The notes under the pieces were generated by a model. That model saw only the letters and a program-made list of their open reading frames with translations, searched no databases and was not told the origin of the DNA. The position numbers and the translations under genes are program-made. From positions 91,914 to 155,913 of the forward strand of contig JAJTUP010000116.1 in NCBI GenBank assembly GCA_021399435.1: a stretch of 64,000 nt of DNA. Reading direction: 5' to 3'. Source of the DNA: Diaporthe sp. PMI_573 (Eukaryota > Ascomycota > Sordariomycetes > Diaporthales > Diaporthaceae). Shown here in pieces: positions 31,456 to 41,772 of this stretch (position 1 is the first letter of the stretch; each line of letters opens with the position of its first letter).

Positions 31456-31900
31456 ATGTCAACCAACGCCAACCAGGAGTTCAACAACGCTGACACCGTC
31501 ACTGACGACATTCCTCAGGGCGGCGACACGGTTGACAACTCTTTCACCACCTCGGGCAAAACAGCAGTTCCCGTCATCGCGGACGAGACGCCTGTCGAGC
31601 AGCCCAACGACGCACGGAACCCTGACTCCGACGCCGCTCTCGGTAAGTCCCTTGTCTCATCAGACTCGTTCAAGAAAGGTAAATGAGGGATGATCTGCGG
31701 AGGGCGATATCCGACCGCGAAAGGTGCTGACAAACATGTATGTCATTGCAGAGCAAGACGAAAATGAAGCCATCGACAACAGCAACATCCTGAAGGGCGG
31801 CCGCACTCGCGGTGCCACCAAGCCTGGAGCCACATACCAGGAGCCGGGCGATGAGGAGGGCCTTCCTGGCCCTGGGGACGGGACTTCGTCCACTCGTTGA
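31456..31900 (+). CDS. Small hydrophilic acidic protein, two exons
   Basis: Exons 31456-31642 and 31752-31900 joined over a 109-bp intron (GTAAGT donor, ATTGCAG acceptor) encode 111 aa. The junction codon is G plus AG (Glu) and continues QDENEAIDNSN to a TGA after GDGTSSTR. The protein is disordered, rich in Asp, Asn, Gly and Thr, and has no signal peptide. It has the look of small ascomycete stress or spore-type proteins, but I do not recognise a family. Unspliced, the first exon would stop at 31686. The hAT-4 relic begins 168 bp downstream. Confidence 0.65.
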
Positions 31901-32067
31901 GCGCGCAAATGTTGCTCTCGGGCCAGCCAGTGCGATCTCTGCGATGCCCCATTTGGAATTGAATCACGGTGTACTGCGCTTAAGTTGAAGTCAAACACTG
32001 AGCTTGTATTGGGCCCGTCTATTGTGGGATTGAGGTCCATTTTTGAGAATACCGTTTCAGCTAGGAA

Positions 32068-33055
32068 CAGTGTTGCTAATAATATAAACAATACGTATAT
32101 TGGCAATATGGACCCCCTCGCAATAATATCGTATTGTCAAGAGGCTATATTGTATTACCCAATATGAGCAGGACCCATATTGTATTGTATTACCAAGCAC
32201 CCAATATATTGGCAGTGTGACAATACATCCAATATATTCCACGTGACCCCATCATTCAACTTTCTCAGCGAAAATCTCGTCACCTTGAAAATCTCGTATC
32301 CCAAACCATGACTTCAGGCACTCCAATGCTTCAATTACATCACTCCCAAGTCGATTTCGACGGTCTGTAATCGTTATCTTTGCCCCAGAGAAGAGTCGTT
32401 CGGGCTCCGCAGACATTGCAGGAATTGACAATATATCCACGGCCATCTTGCTCAGGCTCGGGTAGGTTTTCTGCTGCGTCTCCTCTAGCCACCATGCAAG
32501 GGCGCTCGTAAAACCATAAACCCGTTCAGACTTGCAATAACGCTCGTATTCGTCCGTGATGAGTGACGGCTGCAGGTGCTTGTTCCGCCAATTCAAGAAC
32601 TCGTTCGTGGTCGCCGATGGGACCTCGCAGAGTGGAAGAGGTGATTCCACTGGTCTATATTCGTTCCACAGCGTCTCAAGCAACTTCTTCGACGACTCAA
32701 CCCACTCCTTTTTCCAGTTCTCCTGGATGTAGTGCCATTTATGCGAAGGGTGGAGCACGATAGCTGCAACGCAGGCAGGTGATTCATCAGTAAGGCGATA
32801 ATACTTGTCCAGCTTCGCCCAGCCCGAGTTATACATCGGTGCCATCACCGGATCGTCGACATTTGCCTCCTTGCCGGCTTCGAATTGTGCCAATACGAAG
32901 TCCATAGCCAGGAGGACATTGTCGAGTGTTGCAAACGATGACTCGAGAGCCTTAGTCGTCATCTTCAGCTTCTCTAAGAAGAACTTGATCTTCTCCAAGA
33001 TGGTCCAGTCCTCTGAAGAGAGCTCGTCTCCAGCGCAATCTTCATCCATCCTCAC
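32068..33055 (-). mobile_element. hAT-4 relic with one end and C-terminal transposase half
   Basis: A likely end, CAGTGTTGCTAA at 32068, resembles the hAT-3 end CAGTGTGGCTAA. CAATAT-type subterminal repeats fill 32085-32240. The minus-strand ORF 32252-33055 (267 codons) carries LDKYYRLTDESPACVAAIVL, LAWWLEETQQKTYPSLSKMA and the dimerisation block PAMSAEPERLFSGAKI. The N-terminal half, including the zinc finger and first catalytic residues, and the other terminus are missing. Confidence 0.8.
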
Positions 33056-33565
33056 AACGCAATCCGGCGGTCTTTACCTTCATATTCCTTGCCAACTGAG
33101 CTAGTTTATTAGTCTCATGTTCTATAAAGTCTAGGACAGTGCTCGGAGCGGCCAGAGGAGTTCCCAGAGGACCAACCCGTACAGTTTTGGTTCCTCAAAA
33201 ATCATGAAGATGCGTTGATTTTCTGAGTTTGAAGTCTGAATTCGTGCTAATCCGGATATAGTAATTGACCCCTGCAGCGAGACCTCAGTCTTGCAGGGGA
33301 GTGCAGAATTCCAAGTTTCGTTCTTTGACAAGCTACGCCTCAATATGGATATTTCTCCACTCTTCCAACGCAATTTGAGAAAGTGATTTATTTCTTGACA
33401 AGGGTCTGTGTTAGGAATTGGTTATTGTATACTGTAGAGAAAGGCGCGCAACAGGGTTTGAGTCCCTGCGGTTGACTGCAGCGGAATGTCGGATGCTTTG
33501 CCCCGTCAAGTTAGTTAGTCCGAACTTCGAGGCCTCGTCTCCGGATCCTTGGGAACACAGACACG
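33056..33565. other. Unassigned sequence
   Basis: A minus-strand ORF at 33131-33373 (80 codons) has moderate protein character but no family. The rest shows nothing I can support. Confidence 0.35.
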
Positions 33566-33860
33566 ATGCTCTGCCGAGCCAGGCAGCCACAGAAAACGGA
33601 GACGTGTCCATTGGCTGAGCCTTAGCAGCGTATTTGCACGCAGATCAGCCCCGCATTTGTATTGTGGCTTCGCACACGTGTCATGGTGGGACCGCCGTGA
33701 CTCACAGTCCCTTCAACTCCCAAATTGTCCAACCTCCCTAAGGTCCCTAACCTTTCCCCTTAAAGGGCCAAATTGCCCAACACCCTTTACTATATCGCCG
33801 CATTCCCCTAACGCTCCCAAATTGCGCAGCCTCCCTTAAGCTCCTAAACTGCCCCTTCTT
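33566..33860 (+). repeat. Left arm of a diverged inverted repeat pair
   Basis: Contains GGCAGCCACAGAAA, CAGATCAGCCCC, CACACGTGT and runs of CTCCCAAATTG-type units. The same series, in reverse complement, occurs at about 38880-39137. The repeated unit is roughly CCCAAATTGNCCAACCTCCC with CCTTAA-type spacers. Confidence 0.65.
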
Positions 33861-33893
33861 CGGTTCGCTGTGGATCATCATACTGCATGTGCG

Positions 33894-34126
33894 ATGGCAG
33901 CTGATTCCCCGTCCGGCTCAACCTCCGCCGATGGCGTCACATGGCTCTTCGACCGCATCCGATCAAGCGCCCGCCGTCCAAGAGGGCTGTTAGAAGCGTG
34001 GGAGGGAGCACAAGCAGAAACGAGTCCCAAAGCGAAGATCTTTTTGCAGCAAGGAATGGTCGTCTGGTGTGCATACTACCTCAGCAAATCCGGCGCTCAA
34101 CAATCATCGAGTTTCGCTGGACAGGC
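33894..34126 (+). pseudogene. Fragment of an unidentified gene, cut by hAT-5
   Basis: Open frame from a Met at 33894 with protein-like composition (DGVTWLFDRIRSSARRPRG, LLEAWEGAQAETSPKAKIFL) up to the first base of hAT-5. After removing the element and 8 bp, the frame stays open on the other side, but that side is better explained by a minus-strand gene. So this is probably the 5' part of a short gene whose 3' end was disrupted. Family unknown. Confidence 0.35.
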
Positions 34127-36581
34127 TAGGGATGGGCACGTGTTTAATACACATGTGTATTAAACTGCTTTTTATTATAATGAAGCAGCTTTTTATTCCG
34201 AATAAAAAGCGCGCTTTTTATTGCAATATAACTACCCATATATGAAGCTGCCCAAGGGTCATATAATACAAATAACCAAGCCAAATTAGGTCAATTCTTT
34301 CCCCGTTCCTTCGCTCTCTGACCCATCTTGGACCTCAAATTTGTCCACAATTGTCTCTTCTCCGTCAGAGGCAGGTTGGTGAATGAACTCGCCGATAACA
34401 GCGTCAACTTCCAGACTTGATGCGCAATGGATTTCCATATACGTATCTTCGAGAGTAAGCCAACCGTCTTCTGTCAAATCTTCCCAGCTAACCACCGTAG
34501 AATCAACCTCATTGCGATGATCAAGAGGTTGATTCTGAGACTGCGTTATCCTCTCTAGCACCCGTTCGTTCATGTAGATGAACGCCAACTTGTCAGCGTT
34601 GGCTGGTATGAGCCTGTTGCGTGCCTTGCTGTGGAGGAAGTTAACCGCCGAGAATGATCTCTCTGAGGGAACTGAATTGGCTATGGTTCCAAAGATTCGG
34701 ACAGCAAGTGTAGCCAGCTTGCTGCCCTGGTTATCAAGAAGCATCCAAGCATCTAATGGCGTCCATTCTTTTGAATAGACTAAGCCCCCTGCAGCAAACT
34801 GGCCGCCCGATTGTGCTCGGAAGTGGTTAAATTCTCGAACAATATAAAGGTAGTCAGCAGAATTGACTGCTGACTTAAAGAACTAAAGCACTTTCATCAT
34901 CAGCTGTTCTTCAAGCTTAGTCCCGACTGTGTCAGGCCTTAATGCAAATCCTGCATAATGAATATCATATGTCTGTTTGTCCATCCGGTTTAACCATACG
35001 GAATACAGCTCGCTGAAATTCACGTCTTTATGTTGCTGAGAATCGTCAAGTGCTTTCCATTCTGCTTTAATCTCCAGCCAACGAGGAATCACATGGCCGA
35101 TGTGATCCCGATCGGCTTCTGAGGCATGCTGACGACTGCTGACAGGCTTAATTATAGCCAAAACAGTCTCTAGGCGTATCTAGAAGTGAGGGTTATTGAC
35201 AGACTCCAGCACCCTCGGAAGAAGCTCGAGAGACCCGGAGGCTAGCTCTGCCCTCACGTTAGGACGGCGAGCGTATGTTTGGAGAGGCTCTTTACAGCGT
35301 AAAACTGACCGCAAAGCATTGAACTGGCTGCCCCAGCGTGTGATTACACTAAAGCGAGCGGTTAGTTATAGCTAGGAGTCAGAAAAACTTAAAGACCCAC
35401 GCGGATAAAAACGCCTTATGGCGGCCCCAAGCTGCCTTTTGTGCCTCTCTCAATCGAGCCAACTGCAGTTTCGACTTCTTGAAGAAGGTGACAATTAATG
35501 TAGTGCTTTTAAATGTCTCCTCAAAGAACGGCAGCTCTAGGATGTCCTTGACGAGTAGCTGTAACCCATGTGAATCGCAGAGGGAAAAGAAGTAATGCTG
35601 GAATTCCTTTCTTGCAGCCAAATGCACATGAGCTTTCCTTATCACGCTATCTGTATTTGTGCAAAACGAGTTAATTTGCAAGAAGTTACCCTTGCAAATT
35701 ATCTCCAGCTCAGGATACAAAAGATTGATGTAGTGCTCAGCCGTGTGTTGAATCTGTCCTGTATCAAACGTCTTCTAATAGAAGGCCGGACCATTTGCCA
35801 CCTGTATCGAGATATTGATAATTCGATGACTTGTGATATTGTCTGAGGCGTCAAAGATCACGTTGATACGTTTTGTCTGGTTGAGGATATCTTGGACTTG
35901 GTTGTGGTACTTAGAATAAGTCGGGGCTAGCAGCCGCTGTACTTGGCGACGAGACGGTGGTTGCTAGGCAGTATTTAGCTTGCTTAACAGAATCCGCATT
36001 CGTTTGGACTCGAAGAGGTTAAATGGACGGCCATTAGCAAAAATTGCTCTAGCGGCAAGCTTATCAAGCATCTGCTTAAAGGTCTTGTCCACCACAGGAA
36101 AGTGTTGAGTTAGTTGAGACTGCTGAGACTGTTGCTGCCCTCTGTAATTGGGGCAATGGCGAAGTAAGTGCTTCTTCTGACGAGTAGTGCCCTTGGTTAT
36201 CTCGTGGCCGTAGTGCTTGCACTTCACTCGTGAGTTCTTGAACCCCGAGCTAGCGTCTGAGGCAATCGTGATAAATTCTCGGTGGACCTGGTGGTCGGCT
36301 GGCCTTCCAGAGGTTCTAGGCATTGTAGAAGAAGCACGAAGGGTCTGAAGGTAGTGGGGAGTCGGATTGGGAAGTTTCAGGGGGATACCACGACAGGCTG
36401 TTGAAGGCGGTGGAGAAAGGAGGTCGGAACAGGGATTATATTGATCCGACACACTAAGCCTGTTTTGGAAGGCGCTAAACCTAATAGAGAAGGGAAATAA
36501 TGCATATAAAACGCGCCTGCTTTAAATATTTAATGCAAAAAGCGCATTTTATTTAATGATGCAGCATTAAATCCATCCCTA
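34127..36581 (-). mobile_element. hAT-5, degenerate hAT of the hAT-1 family
   Basis: Ends TAGGGATGG at 34127 and CCATCCCTA at 36581, related to TAGTGATG of hAT-1. Subterminal regions hold TTTTTATT/AATAAAAAGCGC-type repeats on both sides. The transposase, on the minus strand, is a homologue of hAT-1 (shared QHASEAD, DKQTYDIH, ALRPDT, SVPSERSFSA) with several stops. No matching 8-bp duplication: flanks are GGACAGGC and GAAGGGAC. Confidence 0.8.
34286..36323 (-). pseudogene. hAT-5 transposase with stops
   Basis: From a Met at 36323 (PRTSGRPADHQ) the frame encodes a BED-like finger (CKHYGHE...H..C, one Cys replaced by Tyr), reaches a TAG just after LLSKLNTA, continues through VIFDASDN and a TAG where hAT-1 has Trp (FYW), then CTNTDSVI, CDSHGLQLLVKDI. 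Further blocks at 35161-34883 and 34744-34286 match the hAT-1 second exon up to SVPSERSFSA. The stops fit C-to-T (CAG to TAG) and G-to-A (TGG to TAG) changes. Not functional. Confidence 0.8.
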
Positions 36582-37106
36582 GAAGGGACGTCTGGGAATG
36601 ACATCGCCACCGACGCTACGGAAGCATCGGCTCCCGAAAGAGGAACTCTTTTGATTGCGTCCGAGAGAGACGGTGGGAACAACCGAATAGTGTCGTCAAG
36701 TGAGGCATTTACCAAGACATATTCGCGATTACTGCTTTGCGTTTGAAAGTTCAGATGACTTGGGCCATATTGTTCAGCGGCTTCGTTCGGGTTCGTGCTT
36801 TTTGCGGGTGTTTCTCTGGCATTATCTGTATCATCTGCTCTTGGTTAGGATAATGCCCACGAGCAAGTGGCGGGTTGATGAAAAGGAGTTTTACCTGAGG
36901 TGCGTTGTCTCTTTCTCGACGGCTGCAGCCAAGATGTAACCTTCGCCTCGACATCAGGTGGAATCCCTGCACCTAACTTTTGAGCAATTGAGACCAGTGT
37001 TTCTGATGGCTCTTCCTCCAGGTCGTCGATCTTTCGGCGTAGGTCTGCCTGTCGGAGCCACAAATCAACACTCGTTCCTTCGAAACGGTCCGAGAACAGA
37101 TAATGC
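36582..37106 (-). pseudogene. Unidentified gene, 3' end cut by hAT-5 and 5' end by a pogo relic
   Basis: On the minus strand a coherent frame enters at about 37106 (YLFSDRFEGTSVDLWLRQAD), continues as LRRKIDDLEEEPSETLVSIA and SWLQPSRKRQRTS, crosses an intron (GTAAAA donor, CCTAACCAAGAG acceptor) and resumes as DDTDNARETPAK, ending at the hAT-5 junction in SFPDVPS. Without hAT-5 and one 8-bp copy it would end SAKLDDC and stop. A basic RKRQR patch suggests nuclear location. Family not recognised; about 150 residues remain. Confidence 0.5.
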
Positions 37107-37195
37107 CCACCAGACTATCCAGCAATCAATTTAACAAAGGCAGGATCTCTGCCCGTCAAGACAGCTCTCTTACACCAAATATTGAGGCTGTTCCA
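37107..37195 (+). mobile_element. Short relic of the 20.1-kb pogo family
   Basis: About 89 bases align with the C-terminal frameshift region of the pogo element at 21341-21430: CAGACTATCCAGCAATCAA, GGCAGGAT and CCAAATATTGAGGCTGTT. It has one base fewer at the place where the 20.1-kb copy has GGGG, so it keeps the expected frame there, although its own sequence contains other changes. Confidence 0.65.
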
Positions 37196-38869
37196 TAGCC
37201 AGAATGCATTGAGAGAACTACTTTCCTTCTTCGAGCCGCCTGTGCGGAACAAGCAGAGGCAAAGATATGCTTGTTTCACATGCAGTCAGTGCCGGGTCCA
37301 AAAAGGCGGGATGCAGCGGCATACGTAATCTTGTTCCTGTGGGAGCAGGTGGCAGGGTGGGATTGGGTGATGTGATGTTTCCATTCTGGGGCTGTTTGAT
37401 CGACCAAGGAGATGGCATGGTTAGGGGTCGCGACAAAAGCGGCAATAGCTGGGCTGCTGAGCGAGCTCTCGGGCTCTGTGGGCAGAGTACTTGACTTCGT
37501 TACGAACAAGGTGATCACTATAAGCGAACGCCGAGCTCGGTAGAGGTCATGATCCACAGCTCCAAACCACCGTACACGACGACCAGCGATGGGCATGTGC
37601 ATACCCGTGGTTCTGACCTCCGGTAGCCCACTACGCCACCAATGTGACGCACCCGCCGATTAGCCGCAGCGCTTCTTGGTGCAACCATATTTGTCATGGT
37701 CACGGGCGGTAGTTCTCGGCAGGTGGACGTCGAGCAGTCAGGGTGATCAGGTAGATCTTCTATTTACTCTATTCTCAGTAGGCACAGGGTCTGTTGACAA
37801 GACGTAGCTCGAAGAGCCACCAATTACGAGCAAGGATACATCTTTTGTAGAATGAAAAGCGACAACGTATTTGAAGTAGTAAGAAAGAAGACCGAATGAG
37901 GTGCACAAGGCGATGGTGTCGAATTCTAACTCAAAAATACTGAAACGCGCCTTGGGCGGGCCCCGTAGCAAGCTTGTCTGCTCGTTCGCCATTCTTAAAA
38001 AACGGCGAGATGGGCCAGAGGGACATCGTGCCACGCACAGCAGCTGACCTCGAGGAGAACACTTTGCGGCATTCTAAATCCCAACGCTGACCCCGTGGTC
38101 CCCAAAATCATCCTTGATCGCACCAACAACCACCCACACCTCCTCATACTCCTGCAGCACGTTCCTAAAGGGATCCGACCTACAGCGCATATGCATGTCA
38201 CTGCCCGGGTCTCATCTCTAAAAGGTCCAGTTGGTGCTACATTCCTCCACTGTCCCGCTTGGGTGCCCAGCAGGGGCATGGACAAAAGCATCGGTGTGGC
38301 AGTTGGGGGAACCGTTCAACCCTTGGCTGTCTGCATGAGGAGCGCCTGCATTAGCTCGGTCGCCTTAAAAACTCTGCATCGAATCGCAGACGGGGCTCAG
38401 CAGGGATTCAGATCAACAATCTAGCATGGAGCCCCAACCGAGCAGTCAGGCAGTCAGGATCTGGACTCTCAGGTGTGCAGCCGCGGTTGCCACGTCTGTG
38501 CCTTTTCGACGTCGTTGGACATTGGACTCAAGGGATCGGAAGCGTGGATCGCATTGGGTGATCCTGATAACGACCTTTTTCGTAGTCCTAACTTTGTTCC
38601 GTGTGCTTGTCGTTTTCACATCCCCATCACCACTGCACGAGTTGGTTGCTACTTTGGTGTCTGCCAAAGGCGTGCCTGTGTCGCGTACTCAAGCTCCCAC
38701 ATAAGCATTTGTTGAGTACCAAATGTATTCTCGATATTCAACACATGCGTTGAGCCTTTTCGATGATCATGTCACTCGCCGAGCAAATACAACATAACAA
38801 GAAGGTGAGTAGGTTTTGTTATATTCGATTGACAAATGCCCAATAATCTAGCGGGATCAGCCGGGAGTT
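37196..38869. other. Gene-poor stretch
   Basis: Several overlapping ORFs occur on both strands, none with consistent protein character. I see no gene that I can support. Confidence 0.4.
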
Positions 38870-39137
38870 AGCGCAAGAGGATAGAAAAAGTCAGGGGGCT
38901 TAAGGCTTTAAGGGCTTTCGAGGGGTGGGCAGTTTGGGAGCTTAGGGGAAAGTTCGAAAGAAAGGTTGAGAGCTTATTAGGGGATCAGAGGGCTAGAGCC
39001 TTGGGGGAAAGTCAGGGGGCTATCGAGGAGGTGGGGCAGTTTGGAAGTTTAGGGGAGAGTTGGAAAGTTTGGGAGCTTAACACGTGTGCGGCGCTGCGGT
39101 GGGGCTGATCTAAGCCACTTTCTGTGGCTGCCCCCAT
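38870..39137 (-). repeat. Right arm of the diverged inverted repeat pair
   Basis: Reverse-complement counterpart of 33566-33860: GGGAGCTTA/AGTTTGGGAGCTTA units, ACACGTGTG, GGGGCTGATCT and an outer end TTTCTGTGGCTGCC. A third, partial copy with the same orientation lies at about 39330-39430. Confidence 0.65.
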
Positions 39138-41772
39138 AGTGACAAAAAAGTCTTGGAGCATGACAGTAAAGATTCGTACTGGTTGCTGAGTAATCACAGG
39201 GGGTCTCAAATCATCAGGATCGTTTAGCGTACACTACCTGTATGCTTCCGACCTAGCTGTAGGCTTCCGACCTAGTGCAAAACGGAGCAGAGTGATGAGC
39301 CAGGGTAAACGGGATTCAATGGGTAGTCTGAGAGCACAAGGGGAAAGTTGGGGGAGCTTAATTGGCCGAGCGCAGTTAAGGACAGTTTGGGGACTTACTG
39401 GGAGGGAGAGTTTGGGAGCTTAAGGCTCAAGGGGCCGGAAAACAGGGATCTCTGCGCAATGCTTGTAGGCCGAACCACATTGGGCCAGTCGTTCTGGGTG
39501 ATGCCATTAGCCCCCCTATTGCCTGCTCGGCCGTAGCCATCTCGGGAACGGTGTGGCTGCGATCTGCTGGCTTCTGACGGCGACGGCGACGAATCGGAGG
39601 TCTTCTCGGGGCTGGTAGGGTTTGTGTGCTCGACAAATAACTCGCAATGGGGACTGTATACCCACAAGTGGAAGGCGTGCTAGAATATGTATTCTCCTTC
39701 CTTCAAACCTGTTTGTAGTTTCTGGACGTCCCCGCGATGTCTGTGCGAGCATCACCTTGTGGTGTGTGGTCTTTACGCCGCGTATTGGCGCGCCGCAATC
39801 CGCTGCATCATCCCCATCATCCAAGGGATCAGGGGACCAGGCCCTCGTTTGAAACTGTGATCTTCGGCGCCATGCATACCATCAGTGAGTCTTCTCGAGC
39901 CTTCTCGGCAGGGGTAGAGCGTGACATCAGCTGCGTGGATGATATTCACCACTCGCCTCATTAGTGCCCACATCTTACGAAACTTGTATCGAGAATGGTT
40001 GAGATCCGAAGCTGCTCGCGGTTCTGAGTTTGTGATAAATGCCCCCTGCCACACGTCAGTCCAGACAGGGATCAGGGGAGCGGGTGTTGTTGTATCAGGT
40101 GCTTGACGCGTGACGGTCCGCGCTAGGTTGAAAGCGTACAGGTGATTTGCGCCGTAAAGCCTCCCCACGGTTTGGGGTTAGTGCCAAAGCGGTCTATGTT
40201 CTACTGTAAATAGTAGAAGACAGCAACATGGACCAGTAAAAGACAGCCTCATGTTTTGCGCTATGGCGCCCTAACACAGAATTAAATTGCCTCTCGTTGA
40301 CAAATCCTCCATCTTCAGCTACTGGCTTTGAACGCCGATGTTGGGAGAAACCATGACAAAGGAGATAGGCGTGGAAGATGACACGAGGAATTGAAAGACT
40401 GCTAGCACTGTTGAGGCCGGAAGGAGCTGACAACGGCCATACCCCCCCGCCACGTACCTTATCAATGCAGTGGACACGTCTATGAGGCAGTGAGATCCTT
40501 CGCTTGTATATGTGACTTTTATGGTACAGACGTACATAACGCCCTCTTCAGTACGAGTGCACAGGATGGTTGGGGCCCCTGTTGATGATGGGCGCTTCCA
40601 ACCATCCTGTTGGTACGGCCCTGATGCCGTAGGTCAGGGGATCTTTGCACGTGCGAATAGGGGCGAGCAAAGGGAACCACCGTACTATTCTGGGTACGGG
40701 TTCGATTCTTGCTACGGAAGGAAGAAAGAAGCTATCGTCGCCGTGGGCGCCGAAGCACTTGGTGTAGTAGCCAGCCCTTCTGCTGACTAAGCCAGACCGG
40801 CCCTTCTGATTGGCCACAGCCGGGCCGGGCGTGCGGTCCCTTCAACGGTCACCAAACCCACACATCCAATATTGTCGAGAGGCCAGGCTGTCTTGTGAAA
40901 CTGGTGCCTCCTATTCCTGCATACTTCCGCGGTTGGGTATCAGGAGGCAATCGCTGTTCAGCCAGCAACCGCATGCACATGCAGCCAGCAACGCCGGCCA
41001 CCGTGGGATGAACGATTCATTTCTACCTGGTTGGTCCCTACAGACTCGTCAATAGTTTGTACATGAGTGTGCAGGAAGGGTTGCTGTGATCTTGCTTTTC
41101 TTGTTCTCTTGGATTGAGAATATGTAGGGGGGTTACAATACATAACAGCAAAAGGTAGGGATACCTCTTGACGATGGGTGCGTCCGACCCTCCAATATCG
41201 CCGAGAGACCAGGCCCTTGTGCTTTCTGCTCCTGCATCCTCCGGCATCAGTAGCGCTTCTTGGTTCCGCGGGGGTTGGCGATCAGGAGTTGGCCTTGTTT
41301 AGCCAGCAATCGCGTTCGCGTCGGTGGGTCCCCTCCAGCCTCGTCGCCGGAGTACAGCGAGACATCTGCTGCGTGAATCGTTCTCATCACCCGCCTTATT
41401 GGTGCTCACATCCCGCTAAACCTGCATCAACGATGGTTGTCTGCATACACGCGCAGTCAGGAACGAGCTGGCCAATGTGGGATGATCTCGATTCCATCTG
41501 GGCAGCCTGGTTGGCTCCCCAAACTCCCCGCGGGAAGGGGGGGGGGATTGCCTGTGTTGTTTTCTATTTGTTGTATATACGTGATGGAAACCCCATCGTT
41601 TCTATCTCTGGTTGAATCTCTTTTCAAAGAAGCACTCAAATTTACGCCGAGGCCCAATTGCTTCCAGTTCTATCGTCCAGCTCTACCAAGTATGCCCGAA
41701 TGGTCCGTGAGTTATGAGGCCAGGAAGCTCACAGAGTAGCCCTGTTAGCTCAATAGAAGCTCCAATTTCCCC
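39138..41772. repeat. Region of diverged dispersed repeats, no supported gene
   Basis: Three related copies of a block are visible: about 39835-40000, 40880-41000 and 41205-41440. They share GACCAGGCCCT, a GACATC-GCTGCGTG segment, ATTCACCACTCGCCT or CATCACCCGCCTTATT, and CATC-C followed by ATGGTTG. Copies differ by many substitutions. ORFs are short and inconsistent. Likely remnants of a non-autonomous element. Confidence 0.5.

Noticed and set aside
33438..33475. tRNA-like GGTTTGAGTCCC motif
   Set aside because: No cloverleaf can be built around it. No tRNA gene was found anywhere in the window.
37218..37494. Overlapping ORFs on both strands
   Set aside because: Neither has protein-like composition or splice signals; probably chance in GC-rich sequence.
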